Assembly (NCBI RefSeq): GCF_000684975.1 | Contig: NZ_BAXZ01000030.1 | Coordinates: 25,747 to 89,746 of the forward strand | Length of the DNA stretch: 64,000 bases | Source: Paraburkholderia acidipaludis NBRC 101816 | Lineage (GTDB): Bacteria > Pseudomonadota > Gammaproteobacteria > Burkholderiales > Burkholderiaceae | Direction of reading: 5' to 3' | Shown: one piece after another, positions 33,876-42,045 of the stretch | Numbering within the stretch: position 1 is the stretch's first letter | Layout: the number at the start of each line of letters is the position of its first letter | The notes under the pieces: generated by a model | Databases searched by the model: none | What the model was told of the DNA's origin: nothing | What the model saw: only the letters and a program-made list of their open reading frames with translations | Made by a program: the position numbers and the translations under genes

Positions 33876-34907
33876 TCAGTATTCCGGCGGCAGGTTCTCC
33901 TGCAGGTAGATCGAAATCGGCGTCTGCAGCGGCAGCCCGGAAGGGGTGCCCCGGTTGTAGTGCCCGAGAACGGCCTCCACGGCGCGCACGGCCTCCACAA
34001 ACGGGCTCTGGTCGAGCACGGCGTCCATGACGCCCTCGATGAGCAACGCCCGGCTCACGGGCGTGAGTTCGTGGCCGATGAGCACCGTCGAGCGTTCGAG
34101 CTTCATCGCCTTCAATGCGCGCGCGATGCCTTCGTCGCCCACCGAGATGTTGTAGATGCCGCGCAGATCGGGGTACTTCCTGAACGCATCGCGCGCGAGC
34201 CGTTCGGTGGACCGTTCGTCCTCGCGGCTCTCCACGGTCGCCACCACTTCGCATGCCGGGAAGCGGCGGCGCAGGACGGCGCGAAACGCACCGTCGCGCT
34301 GCTCGTGCCCGAGGTAGGTGCGCAGCCCCGCGACGACGAGTATCCTGCCGCCCTCGTGCCCGACGAAGCGCCCCATCAGCTCGCCGGCAATGCGCCCGGC
34401 GCAGCGGTTGTCGATGCCCACGTAAGCGAGGCGCCCGCTGTCGGGCAAATCGCTCGCGACGGTCACGACGGGAATCTTCTTCGCGACGCGCGCAACGGCA
34501 TCCACGACCATCGGGTGCTCGTAGGCAACCACGATCATCGCATCGGCCTTCTGCGCCACGCGGCCGATCACGTTCGCGATCGACTGCGGTTCGAGGTCGT
34601 CGAAAAACGTGACGCTGCACAGCACGCGGTAGGCCTCGAACGACTTCTGCGCCAGCTCGAAGCCCTGCCGCAGCGCAACGTAATAGGGCGACGTGGGCTT
34701 CTGCGTGACGATGGCCACGCGCAGCCAGCGCACCGACACCTCGTGCAGCGCGCGATCGATCTTGAGCTTGCGCGCCGCCTCGAGCACGCGGGCCTCCTTC
34801 TCGCGCGATACCCCGCCCCGCCCGTTCAGCACGCGCTCCACGGTCGCGTAGCTCACGTCCGCGGCCTTCGCCACGTCCTCCATGGTCGGCTTTCTTCTGA
34901 TGTTCAC
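33876..34907 (-). CDS. LacI-family regulator of the moc-like cluster
   Basis: A 343-residue repressor. The head is MEDVAKAADVSYATVERVLNGRGGVS (9-34), and the effector domain begins LRVAIVTQKPTSPYYVALRQGF and resembles sugar-binding proteins (GIDNRCAGRIAGELMGRF, LIGHELTPVSRALL). GTG 34907 is used (MNIRRKPT) with GAGG upstream; ATG 34883 is possible. It sits between the leftward mocDEF-like operon and the divergent rightward binding-protein/desaturase operon, so it is placed to control both. Its hinge variant is the same as in the LacI protein at 29060, suggesting that both sense related sugars. Confidence 0.92.
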   Translation of the reverse strand: MNIRRKPTMEDVAKAADVSYATVERVLNGRGGVSREKEARVLEAARKLKIDRALHEVSVRWLRVAIVTQKPTSPYYVALRQGFELAQKSFEAYRVLCSVTFFDDLEPQSIANVIGRVAQKADAMIVVAYEHPMVVDAVARVAKKIPVVTVASDLPDSGRLAYVGIDNRCAGRIAGELMGRFVGHEGGRILVVAGLRTYLGHEQRDGAFRAVLRRRFPACEVVATVESREDERSTERLARDAFRKYPDLRGIYNISVGDEGIARALKAMKLERSTVLIGHELTPVSRALLIEGVMDAVLDQSPFVEAVRAVEAVLGHYNRGTPSGLPLQTPISIYLQENLPPEY

Positions 34908-34933
34908 GCGTGCCTCGTGGTTGAAGAAAAATC

Positions 34934-34951
34934 CTCAAATTAGCGTTTGAG
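34934..34951. promoter_or_regulatory. Inverted repeat CTCAAA-N6-TTTGAG, candidate LacI operator
   Basis: Perfect 6-base arms at 34934-34939 and 34946-34951 lie 26 bases before the LacI start and 85 before the binding-protein start. They are suited to autoregulation and divergent control. Confidence 0.5.
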
Positions 34952-35036
34952 AGCGAAGAATCGATCAACTACATTCTAGTCGTCATTCGCAGCACGAAGC
35001 CGAGACCCATCGGCAAACGACAAGGAGACAGTCAGC

Positions 35037-36098
35037 ATGGAAACGACCGGATTGCGCCTTGCGAGGCGCATGCTCGCGGCAGTTGCCGCAATCGCGCTCG
35101 TGAGCGCATTCAGCGCATTCAGCGCAAGCAGCGCAAGCAGCGCCGCCGCCGAAGAGCGGTTCGTGATGGTCAGTCACGGATCGGATTCGAACGTGTGGTG
35201 GAACACCGTGAAGAACGGCATGCGCGACGCGAGCGAGGACTTCCATGTGCCCGTCGATTACCGCAACCCGCCCACCGGCGACACGGGCGACATGGTGCGC
35301 ATCCTCGAACAGGCCGCCGCGCGCAACTACACGGGCGTCATCACGACCGTGCCGAACTTCGAGATGATCCAGACCGGCCTCGCCGGCGTGAAGGCCAAGC
35401 ACATTCCCGTCATCACGATCAATGGCGGTCCTGAACAAGGCATGAAGCTCGGCGCGATCCTGCATATCGGGCAGCCCGAGTACGAAGCCGGCAAAGCGGC
35501 CGGCGAGCGCGCGAAGGCGGCCGGCATCCGCAGCTTCCTGTGCGTCAATCACGGCGCCGATATCCAGGCGCTGTGGGACCGCTGCAAAGGCTTTGCGGAT
35601 GCCATCGGCGTCGACTACAAGGCCGCGACGATGGACAGCGGCGAAGATCCCACGGTGATCGAAAGCAAGGTGGCCGCATACCTGCGCTCGCATCCGGACA
35701 CCCAGGCCATACTCGCGCTCGGCCCCGACCAGGCAATGGGCGTGCTGCGCGGCGTTCACGACGCGGGCAAGGACGGCAAGATCTACGTGGCGACCTTCGA
35801 TCTTTCGCCGGACATCCTGAAAGCGATCCAGTCGGGACAACTGGCCTTCGCGATCGATCAGCAGCCCTATCTGCAAGGCTATCTCCCGGTGGCGGCCATG
35901 GCGATCGCCGTGCGCGACAAGACGACCGATCCGGCCCATCTCGTCGCCGCGCTCAAGAGCGACAAGAAGGTGGCAGCGCGGCTCGAAAAATACGGACTCA
36001 AGCCGGTTTATACGGGCTCGACGGTGAGTTCCGGCCCGAGCTTCGTCACGCGGGACAACCTCGCGGTGGTCCAGCAGTACGCCGGGTCCTACCGGTAA
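35037..36098 (+). CDS. mocB: Periplasmic sugar-binding protein (MocB-like)
   Basis: A 353-residue exported binding protein of the ribose/inositol type. ATG 35037 follows AAGGAG. The signal peptide is extended by Ser/Ala/Phe repeats (SAFSAFSASSASSAAA) before the mature start EERFVMVSHGSDSNVWWNTVKNG. Other family elements are DYRNPPTGD, TTVPNFEMIQTGL, ITINGG, LGPDQAMGVLRG and FAIDQQPYLQGYLPV. This resembles rhizopine/inositol binding proteins such as MocB. No ATPase or permease gene is adjacent, so it must use a transporter encoded elsewhere, perhaps the RbsAC-like pair at 14-17 kb, or act as a sensor. The second desaturase follows after 30 bases. Confidence 0.88.
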   Translation: METTGLRLARRMLAAVAAIALVSAFSAFSASSASSAAAEERFVMVSHGSDSNVWWNTVKNGMRDASEDFHVPVDYRNPPTGDTGDMVRILEQAAARNYTGVITTVPNFEMIQTGLAGVKAKHIPVITINGGPEQGMKLGAILHIGQPEYEAGKAAGERAKAAGIRSFLCVNHGADIQALWDRCKGFADAIGVDYKAATMDSGEDPTVIESKVAAYLRSHPDTQAILALGPDQAMGVLRGVHDAGKDGKIYVATFDLSPDILKAIQSGQLAFAIDQQPYLQGYLPVAAMAIAVRDKTTDPAHLVAALKSDKKVAARLEKYGLKPVYTGSTVSSGPSFVTRDNLAVVQQYAGSYR

Positions 36099-36128
36099 GC
36101 GGCAAACGCATAGCGACGGAGTCACGCA

Positions 36129-37127
36129 ATGAATATCGACATGCAATCGTGGTTCAAGGTCGACATCGACCGCAAGACGCTCAAGGACCTCTCCGCGCGC
36201 TCGGACGCACGCGGGCTCGTCCAGGCGGGCGGCTTCTTCGCGCTCGTCATCGCCGCCGGCGCGCTGGCGTGGCATGCGCTGGGAACCGCGTGGGCGATTC
36301 CCGCCTTCCTGCTCTACGGCACCGTGTTCGCCTTCAGCGAGGCCGCCGCCCACGAACTGGGTCACGGCACCGTGTTCAAAACGCGCCGGCTCAACGAAGC
36401 CTGCTACTGGGCGATCTGCTTCATGTCGTGGCGCGAGCAGGTCTATAGCCGCTGGCTGCATGCGAAGCATCACACCTATACGCATCTGACCGCCGCGCCT
36501 TATAAGGACCCCGAACTGGCATTCAAGCGTCCCCCGAGCTACCTCAAGCTCGTGACGGACTTCGCGCGCGTCTCGCACGGCCTCCAGTTTCTGGGCGCGA
36601 TCTTCCTGCACAGCTTCGGCATGGTCACGAAGGGAGCCAGGGAAGTCGTACCGGAAACGGAGTACAAGAAGATGTGCGATAACTCGCGCGTCCTGCTCGC
36701 CTGCTACGTGGCCGTCTTCGTCTGGGCGATCCTTGCGCATAGCTGGCTGCCGGTGCTGTTGCTCTTTTTGGCCCGCGCCTACGGCACCTGGCTGCACGAG
36801 CTCTGCGCGCTCACGCAGCACACCGGTCTCAAGGAGAACGTGCTCGACCATCGTGTTTCGAGCCGCACCGTGAAGCTGAATCCTGTCGTGCGCTTTCTTT
36901 ACTGGAACATGAACTATCACATCGAACATCACATGTTCCCGAGCGTGCCGTTCCACGCGCTGCCGAAATTTCACGAGACGGTGGCCGCGCAAATGCCCGA
37001 GCCTTATGCCGGCCTGTGGCCCGCCTGGCGCGAGATTCTCACGATCTTCGCGAAGCAGCAGCGCGATCCCGAGTATATGGTCGTGCGCGAGTTGCCGCCG
37101 GGGAAGCGGGGGAGCGCGGTTGTGTGA
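36129..37127 (+). CDS. Membrane di-iron oxygenase, fatty-acid-desaturase fold (MocD-like), copy 2
   Basis: A 332-residue membrane protein with the same histidine boxes as copy 1: HELGH (75-79), HAKHH (111-115), TQHTG (His231) and NYHIEHHMFP (262-270). The region ENVLDHR...NPVxRFLYWNMNYH is almost the same in both copies, but the rest has diverged, so they probably act on different substrates or positions. It forms a rightward pair with the binding-protein gene. No separate ferredoxin or reductase gene accompanies it, so it likely shares the MocE/MocF-like chain encoded on the other strand. The C-terminus ends in a charged tail. Confidence 0.87.
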   Translation: MNIDMQSWFKVDIDRKTLKDLSARSDARGLVQAGGFFALVIAAGALAWHALGTAWAIPAFLLYGTVFAFSEAAAHELGHGTVFKTRRLNEACYWAICFMSWREQVYSRWLHAKHHTYTHLTAAPYKDPELAFKRPPSYLKLVTDFARVSHGLQFLGAIFLHSFGMVTKGAREVVPETEYKKMCDNSRVLLACYVAVFVWAILAHSWLPVLLLFLARAYGTWLHELCALTQHTGLKENVLDHRVSSRTVKLNPVVRFLYWNMNYHIEHHMFPSVPFHALPKFHETVAAQMPEPYAGLWPAWREILTIFAKQQRDPEYMVVRELPPGKRGSAVV

Positions 37128-37163
37128 ACGACAGACGGATGGGGTTGAAGGTCGAATGAAAGA

Positions 37164-37179
37164 CCCCGCCGAAGCGGGG
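37164..37179 (-). terminator. Terminator with UUCG tetraloop
   Basis: On the leftward strand CCCCGC-TTCG-GCGGGG (37179-37164) forms a C(UUCG)G hairpin followed by TCTTTCATT. It lies just past the leftward stop at 37192 and also after the rightward stop at 37127, so it may serve both operons. Confidence 0.75.
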
Positions 37180-37191
37180 CCGCGTCTCAAG

Positions 37192-37515
37192 TTACCTGGA
37201 TTCCTGTGGCGCCCGTCTCGCGCTGAATCGCCGCCATCCCAAAGTACCAGCGAGTATCACAACGGCGGCAGAAATCAGACCTGTTGCAATAAGCAGAACG
37301 AAAAGGCCGGGGTCGTCCATTTGCAACACTCCGGGGTCATAGCCTGGTTTGAATTTCCTCACCAACCATAACGTTAAATCATTGGTGATTTCATAAAAAC
37401 CAATGGGGATTTCATACCAGATATGAGTCAAAATAAAATGGACGATACAGAAAACCATGACGAGCCATAGACCGATCGACCCAATACACCAACTGATAAA
37501 TGCTAGTCGCTTCAT
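37192..37515 (-). CDS. Putative T6SS immunity membrane protein
   Basis: A 107-residue protein with two strong membrane segments (about 5-27, LAFISWCIGSIGLWLVMVFCIV, and 70-92, LFVLLIATGLISAAVVILAG). A roughly 40-residue hydrophilic loop lies between them and a basic tail follows. Topology suggests the loop faces the periplasm, where a peptidoglycan-acting toxin would work. The ATG overlaps the stop of the DUF2778 effector gene by four bases, the usual effector-immunity coupling. Composition is less GC-rich than the neighbours. I know no named family for it; the immunity role is inferred from position and topology. Confidence 0.65.
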   Translation of the reverse strand: MKRLAFISWCIGSIGLWLVMVFCIVHFILTHIWYEIPIGFYEITNDLTLWLVRKFKPGYDPGVLQMDDPGLFVLLIATGLISAAVVILAGTLGWRRFSARRAPQESR

Positions 37516-37991
37516 CGCACATCGACCTGGCCATACGCTTTCATATCGCTACCTGGCACAAGCAGATCCGGGGCATGGCGGCGGATATGGCGCTGGAACC
37601 GGTCGAACTCGGCTGGGTTTTTAACCGTAATACGACCATCGCTTTCATGGTGCGGTCCGTCTGGGTGCAGCCGGAAATTTCCGCGCCTGATACCATTGAT
37701 CATCGTCGTATCCCCGGTATAGGGGTTCCAGAGCATGAACCATAAACGCCGGTCGGTCGTACCAACGAAGGGGCCAAGCATATCGCGAAGCCAGCCTATC
37801 CGACCACCTGATTTACGATCAACAATATAGTACGTACCAGGTGGGATAGCCCCGACACCAACATCGGCAACATCAATTGGACTATCGCGGCCCCTGTCGC
37901 GTCCGGAATACGCCTCCACTGCGCCGTAACCGGAACAAACAAGCGTAGACATTTCTCGGTTATTGAGTGTGAATGTGCAGAAGACAGGCAT
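37512..37991 (-). CDS. DUF2778 / Tlde1-like T6SS effector with altered active site
   Basis: A 159-residue protein without a signal peptide. It carries the DUF2778 (Tlde1, L,D-transpeptidase-like) pattern: an N-terminal MSTLVCSGYGAVEAYSG strand region, GAIPPGTYYIVDRKSGGR, then RGNFRLHPDGP (His109) and ESDGRITVKNPAEFDR. In this family the segment after HPxGP normally reads S-x-G-C-I-T; here the expected catalytic Cys is Arg120 (codon CGT, one transition from TGT). As written it may be catalytically dead. It lies 11 bases after hcp and overlaps the putative immunity gene, the order of an Hcp-delivered effector module. Confidence 0.82.
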   Translation of the reverse strand: MPVFCTFTLNNREMSTLVCSGYGAVEAYSGRDRGRDSPIDVADVGVGAIPPGTYYIVDRKSGGRIGWLRDMLGPFVGTTDRRLWFMLWNPYTGDTTMINGIRRGNFRLHPDGPHHESDGRITVKNPAEFDRFQRHIRRHAPDLLVPGSDMKAYGQVDVR

Positions 37992-38002
37992 AACTCGCTC
38001 AC

Positions 38003-38485
38003 TTATAAGTCATTCCATGCATCTTTGAATATCATGTTGCCATCGGTGTAATTCCAGGTGATTTCCTCATAGCGGAATTCCACCACTTCAAAGTGGTTTC
38101 GATGTTGGTTCGCGGCTTCCTTGATATTTAGAACTCTTGGAGAAATTCCAACGACCTTTACGTTTTTCATAAGAATCGTAAAGTAGGCCTCCTCCAGACC
38201 TGCCTCGTTCGCCCGATAGAACCTCAACTCTCCCGACTGCAGCGTTAGCCCGCAAGCAACGGCTCGATACAGCAGCGCCGACGAGCGATCAATTTCCTTT
38301 TCGACGGTGAGTGGGCGATGCGTGCGCGTGCCCGTCAACTTTCCCGTGTGGCCGTCCGCGGGCATATTCAGGCCGTGCGACAGACTCAAAATCTCGATGC
38401 TGCCTTCGCGGCCTAAAACCTCGCTAGACCCGCGAATGTCCGCACCGCCGTCATCTTTCAACCACAGGTGCAAAGGAACTGCCAT
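38003..38485 (-). CDS. hcp: Type VI secretion tube protein Hcp
   Basis: A 160-residue beta-barrel subunit of the T6SS inner tube. The opening MAVPLHLWLKDDGGADIRGSSEVLGREGSIEILSL and the THRPLTVEKEIDRSSALLYRAV stretch are characteristic of Hcp, as are TILMKNVKVVGISP and HFEVVEFRYEEITWNY near the C-terminus. Hexameric rings of Hcp stack into the needle and can carry small effectors in their lumen. Here it precedes a small DUF2778 effector and membrane protein, so it is a dedicated carrier copy rather than part of a complete T6SS locus; none of the sheath or baseplate genes is nearby. Confidence 0.93.
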   Translation of the reverse strand: MAVPLHLWLKDDGGADIRGSSEVLGREGSIEILSLSHGLNMPADGHTGKLTGTRTHRPLTVEKEIDRSSALLYRAVACGLTLQSGELRFYRANEAGLEEAYFTILMKNVKVVGISPRVLNIKEAANQHRNHFEVVEFRYEEITWNYTDGNMIFKDAWNDL

Positions 38486-38836
38486 TGCAAAGCCTCCGTT
38501 TATGGTTTGAACGTGTCGGCCGGCAACGCAACCGGCGACATCCGGGAGAAAAATTCGCCCGGACAGGCGATATCAGCACGAGGCAAGAACAAGGACTATC
38601 GGACACGAACGAAAGGTGCGCGAACAATGAGCGCCACTTGCTCTATGACGCCCCAATGACAGACAAGCCCGCCGCAAGCCGTAGAAACCTTCTAAACCCG
38701 CCCCGGGTTGCACCCTCAAGTTCTCCGGTGACCCTGCCGTTATGCCCTGTGCATGCAAAGCCGGGTCCAGAGGATGAAAGCACGCGCTGCACCAGATAAC
38801 AGGAGCAAAGACGCGCATGGCCCGACGTTCAGGGAC
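38486..38836. other. Divergent intergenic region with a coupled 7-codon leader ORF
   Basis: 351 bases between leftward hcp and the rightward GGDEF-EAL gene. It should carry both promoters, but I see no clear consensus. Near the right edge AGGAG (38801-38805) precedes ATG 38817, which opens a 7-codon frame (MARRSGT). Its TGA (38838-38840) overlaps the ATG of the large gene by ATGA. Confidence 0.5.
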
Positions 38837-41800
38837 ATGAGCATTGCGCTTTCCGGCAGGTTGCGCACGCGGCTCGTCACGGGGCTTGCCGTCGCCGCCA
38901 TTCTGGCCGCCATCGGGCTCAATACGACGCTCGCGCTGCGTCAGACCCAGGAGCAGAACCACACGCTCGGCCAGCAGCAGTCCGTGGCGGTCCTCAAGCG
39001 CAATCTCGACGCGCTCCAGGACGCGCTGCTCGACGAGCACGAACAGCTCTATACCGTGGTCGGCATGCGGCCGTTCTTCAGGCGGCCTGCTTCCGCCTAT
39101 ATTTATCCGCTGCCGGCGCTGCTCGATTATGCGAGCGCGGCGCAACAGTCCTGCGGCGGCGAACCGCGCTGCATTGCCCTGCTCGACGAACTGAAGGACA
39201 TGATCCGGCACCTCGGCAAGCTCAGCAACGAGCTGGCCATGCGCGCCCTGCTCAAGCCCGGCAGCGTGACGATCGGCGCGCCCAAGCTCGGCGAGCTCGA
39301 CGCCCGCTTCTTCCAGACCATGCAGAAGATCGGCGAAGTGCGCATGGCCGAGGACGAACATCTCGACACTTCGGTCAGCAAGGCTTCGCACGACGCGGAA
39401 GTGGTCTCCGACCTGCTGCTCGGCTCCGGCCTCGCCGCGGCCCTCATGCTGCTCGCGCTCCTGTACCGCAACGGACGCATCACGAAGTCGCTGCGCGTGG
39501 CCTTGCGTACCGCCGACTCCAACCGCGAGAAATACCAGCGCCTCTTCGTGCGCAATCCGCTGCCGATCTGGATCGTCGACGACGAATCGGGCCGCATTGT
39601 CGCCGTCAACGATATGGCCGTGGAGGCCATGGGATACCGCGCCGACGAAATGCTGCGCATGACGCTCGACGATATCCGCACCGGCGAAACCCCGCTGCAC
39701 GGCGCCACGGTTGCGCAGGCCCGGGCGCTGCAGGACGGCGTGGCCGGCGTCTGGTCCCACCGCACGAAGCAGGGCGAAATGCTTTCGATGGCGGTCTTTC
39801 ACCTGCACACGGAACTCGACGGCCGGCGTGCGACGCTGTGCGTCATGGAGGACATGACGAAAGAGCTTGCTGCGCAGGCCGAACTATTCCGCTCGATGCA
39901 GATGCTCGAATACGTGCTCGACAATATTCCCACCGGCATCGCCTGGAAAGATTCTTCGCACCGCTACGCAGGCGGCAATGAAATCTATGCGAAAGACGCG
40001 GGACTGGTTTCGCGTAAGGAGCTGGTCGGGCTGACCGACGATCAGTTGCGCTGGGGCGACGACCCGGCCGCGGTGCGCGCGGAAGATATCCGGATCATGG
40101 CGGGCGAGCTCGTGAAGAAGCGCGTCGAGCGCGAGGCCATTGCCGTGGACGGCAGCACGGTCTGGATCGCCGAAACGAAGCTGCCGTTGATCGACCCGTC
40201 GGGCACCGGCGTGGGCGTGCTGACCGCCTACGAGAACATCACGGCGACGCGCGAATCGCAGCTTGCGCTGCGTCTGCAGGGCCGCGCGCTCGACGCGAGT
40301 ATCAGCGGGATCGTCATCGCCCAGGCAAAGCCCGGCGCGCATCCCGTCCGGTACGTCAACCGCGCCTTCGAAAAGCTGACGGGCCTGCGCTTCGAAGAAG
40401 TTGTAGGCAAGGACTTCGGCACGCTCTTCGCGGCGCACGACACGCCCGAAGGTGCGGCCGTTGAAATGGCCAATCACGTCGCCAACAGCTGGGCCGAAGT
40501 GCAGGCCGCGCTGCAGTCCGACGCCGACGCGAACCTCACGCTGCAATGCCGGCATCGCGACGGCGACCTCTACTGGATCAACATGCTGGTCGCGCCGGTG
40601 CCCGCCCCGAACGGCAAGGTCACGCATCATGTCGCCATCATGAGCGACGTGACCGCCGTGATCCGCTATCAGGCCGAACTCGAACGCCAGGCCCAGTACG
40701 ACACGCTCACCGGCCTGCCGAACCGCAAGCAACTGGACGACAAGCTGGCCGCGGCGCTGCAGCGGGCGGCACGCTCGGGCGACACGGTCGCCGTCATCTT
40801 CCTCGACCTCGATCATTTCAAGGAAGTGAACGACTCGCTGGGCCATCGCATCGGCGACGCCCTGCTGGGCCAGATCGCAAGGCGTCTCGAACGCATGATC
40901 GGCAGCCGCGGCACGGTTGCGCGCTATGGCGGCGACGAATTCATGGTGGTGACCGAAGGCATTGCGCGCAATGAGGTTGCCGCGTTGCTGGACGAACTGC
41001 TCGTGGTCATGACCGAGCCCGTGCGGATCTCTGCTCACGAGCTTTTCATCGAAGCGAGCATGGGCATCAGCGTCTTCCCCACCGACGGCGCCGACGCCGA
41101 CACGCTGATCCGCAACGCCGACGCCGCCATGTATCTCGCGAAGCACAATGGACGAAACCAGTACCAGTTCTATCGTCCAGAGCTGAGCGAGGCCGCGGCG
41201 TCGCGCCTGCGCGTATCGACGCGGCTGCGCCGCGCGTTCAAGAACGGCGAGCTCAACGTGATGTACCAGCCGCAGTTCGACATGGCAAGCGGCGGCATAG
41301 TCGGCGCCGAAGCGCTCCTGCGCTGGACCGACGCCGAACTCGGCGAGGTCTCGCCGGCCGTGTTCATTCCGCTCGCCGAAGATACCGGCCTCATCCGCGC
41401 GATTGGCGAATGGGTTCTGCGCGAAGCCTGCAGCGAAGGGGCGCGGTGGAACGCCATGCCGGGTAGCCGCATTCGCGTTTCGGTCAACGTCTCGCCGCTG
41501 CAGCTCGAACACTCCGACCTCGTCGACCAGGTGAGCCGCGCGCTGCACGATTCGGGCCTCGCACCCGAGCTGCTGGAACTCGAGGTGACGGAAGGCGCAT
41601 TGATACGTCATCCTGAACATACCGCCAAGACCCTCGCCAGTCTGCGCGATCTGGGCGTACGCATCGCCATCGACGACTTCGGCACCGGCTATTCGAGCCT
41701 GAGCTATCTGAAGCGCTTCCGCGTGGACCGCCTCAAGATCGATCGTGCGTTCGTGAAAGAGATCGGCCAGGACCCGGAAATGGAAGCGATTACGCTTGCG

Positions 41801-42001
41801 GTCATCGCCGTGGCGAAGGCCTTCAATTTCGAGCTGATCGCCGAAGGCGTGGAGACCCGCCGCCATCGCGACTTCCTGCTGGAGAACGGCTGCACCCAGG
41901 CGCAGGGCTTTCTCTACAGCCGCGCGATCAGCGGCCACTCCATCGCCCGCTTCCTGAGCGACGAACCGGCGGCGTCGGCCGAGCCCGGGCTCGTCGACTA
42001 A
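38837..42001 (+). CDS. Membrane PAS-GGDEF-EAL c-di-GMP enzyme
   Basis: A 1054-residue signalling protein. An N-terminal membrane helix (about 12-30) and a periplasmic helical sensor of about 180 residues with Cys pairs precede a second helix near 200-215. Three PAS-type modules follow (about 235-355, 360-475, 480-610). The diguanylate cyclase domain has RYGGDEFMVV and a DLDHFKEVNDSLGH metal loop. The phosphodiesterase domain has GAEALLRW, DDFGTGYSSLSYL and the ECG-type EGVET. Both active sites look intact. The RxxD inhibitory site before GGDEF is absent. I chose ATG 38837 because it overlaps a short leader ORF; upstream Met codons lack ribosome sites. It probably switches cyclic-di-GMP in response to signals sensed in the periplasm and by PAS. 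Confidence 0.9.
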   Translation: MSIALSGRLRTRLVTGLAVAAILAAIGLNTTLALRQTQEQNHTLGQQQSVAVLKRNLDALQDALLDEHEQLYTVVGMRPFFRRPASAYIYPLPALLDYASAAQQSCGGEPRCIALLDELKDMIRHLGKLSNELAMRALLKPGSVTIGAPKLGELDARFFQTMQKIGEVRMAEDEHLDTSVSKASHDAEVVSDLLLGSGLAAALMLLALLYRNGRITKSLRVALRTADSNREKYQRLFVRNPLPIWIVDDESGRIVAVNDMAVEAMGYRADEMLRMTLDDIRTGETPLHGATVAQARALQDGVAGVWSHRTKQGEMLSMAVFHLHTELDGRRATLCVMEDMTKELAAQAELFRSMQMLEYVLDNIPTGIAWKDSSHRYAGGNEIYAKDAGLVSRKELVGLTDDQLRWGDDPAAVRAEDIRIMAGELVKKRVEREAIAVDGSTVWIAETKLPLIDPSGTGVGVLTAYENITATRESQLALRLQGRALDASISGIVIAQAKPGAHPVRYVNRAFEKLTGLRFEEVVGKDFGTLFAAHDTPEGAAVEMANHVANSWAEVQAALQSDADANLTLQCRHRDGDLYWINMLVAPVPAPNGKVTHHVAIMSDVTAVIRYQAELERQAQYDTLTGLPNRKQLDDKLAAALQRAARSGDTVAVIFLDLDHFKEVNDSLGHRIGDALLGQIARRLERMIGSRGTVARYGGDEFMVVTEGIARNEVAALLDELLVVMTEPVRISAHELFIEASMGISVFPTDGADADTLIRNADAAMYLAKHNGRNQYQFYRPELSEAAASRLRVSTRLRRAFKNGELNVMYQPQFDMASGGIVGAEALLRWTDAELGEVSPAVFIPLAEDTGLIRAIGEWVLREACSEGARWNAMPGSRIRVSVNVSPLQLEHSDLVDQVSRALHDSGLAPELLELEVTEGALIRHPEHTAKTLASLRDLGVRIAIDDFGTGYSSLSYLKRFRVDRLKIDRAFVKEIGQDPEMEAITLAVIAVAKAFNFELIAEGVETRRHRDFLLENGCTQAQGFLYSRAISGHSIARFLSDEPAASAEPGLVD

Positions 42002-42045
42002 CCGCCCCACCGCCCGCTCACGTTACGGCATCCTGACCGTATTGC

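Noticed and set aside
34983..37190. 735-codon leftward open frame across the binding-protein and desaturase genes
   Set aside because: It lies opposite two well-supported rightward genes and has the Arg/His-rich composition of a shadow frame.
37128..38485. Full T6SS locus around hcp
   Set aside because: Only Hcp, one effector and one membrane protein are present; no sheath, baseplate or ClpV genes adjoin it.
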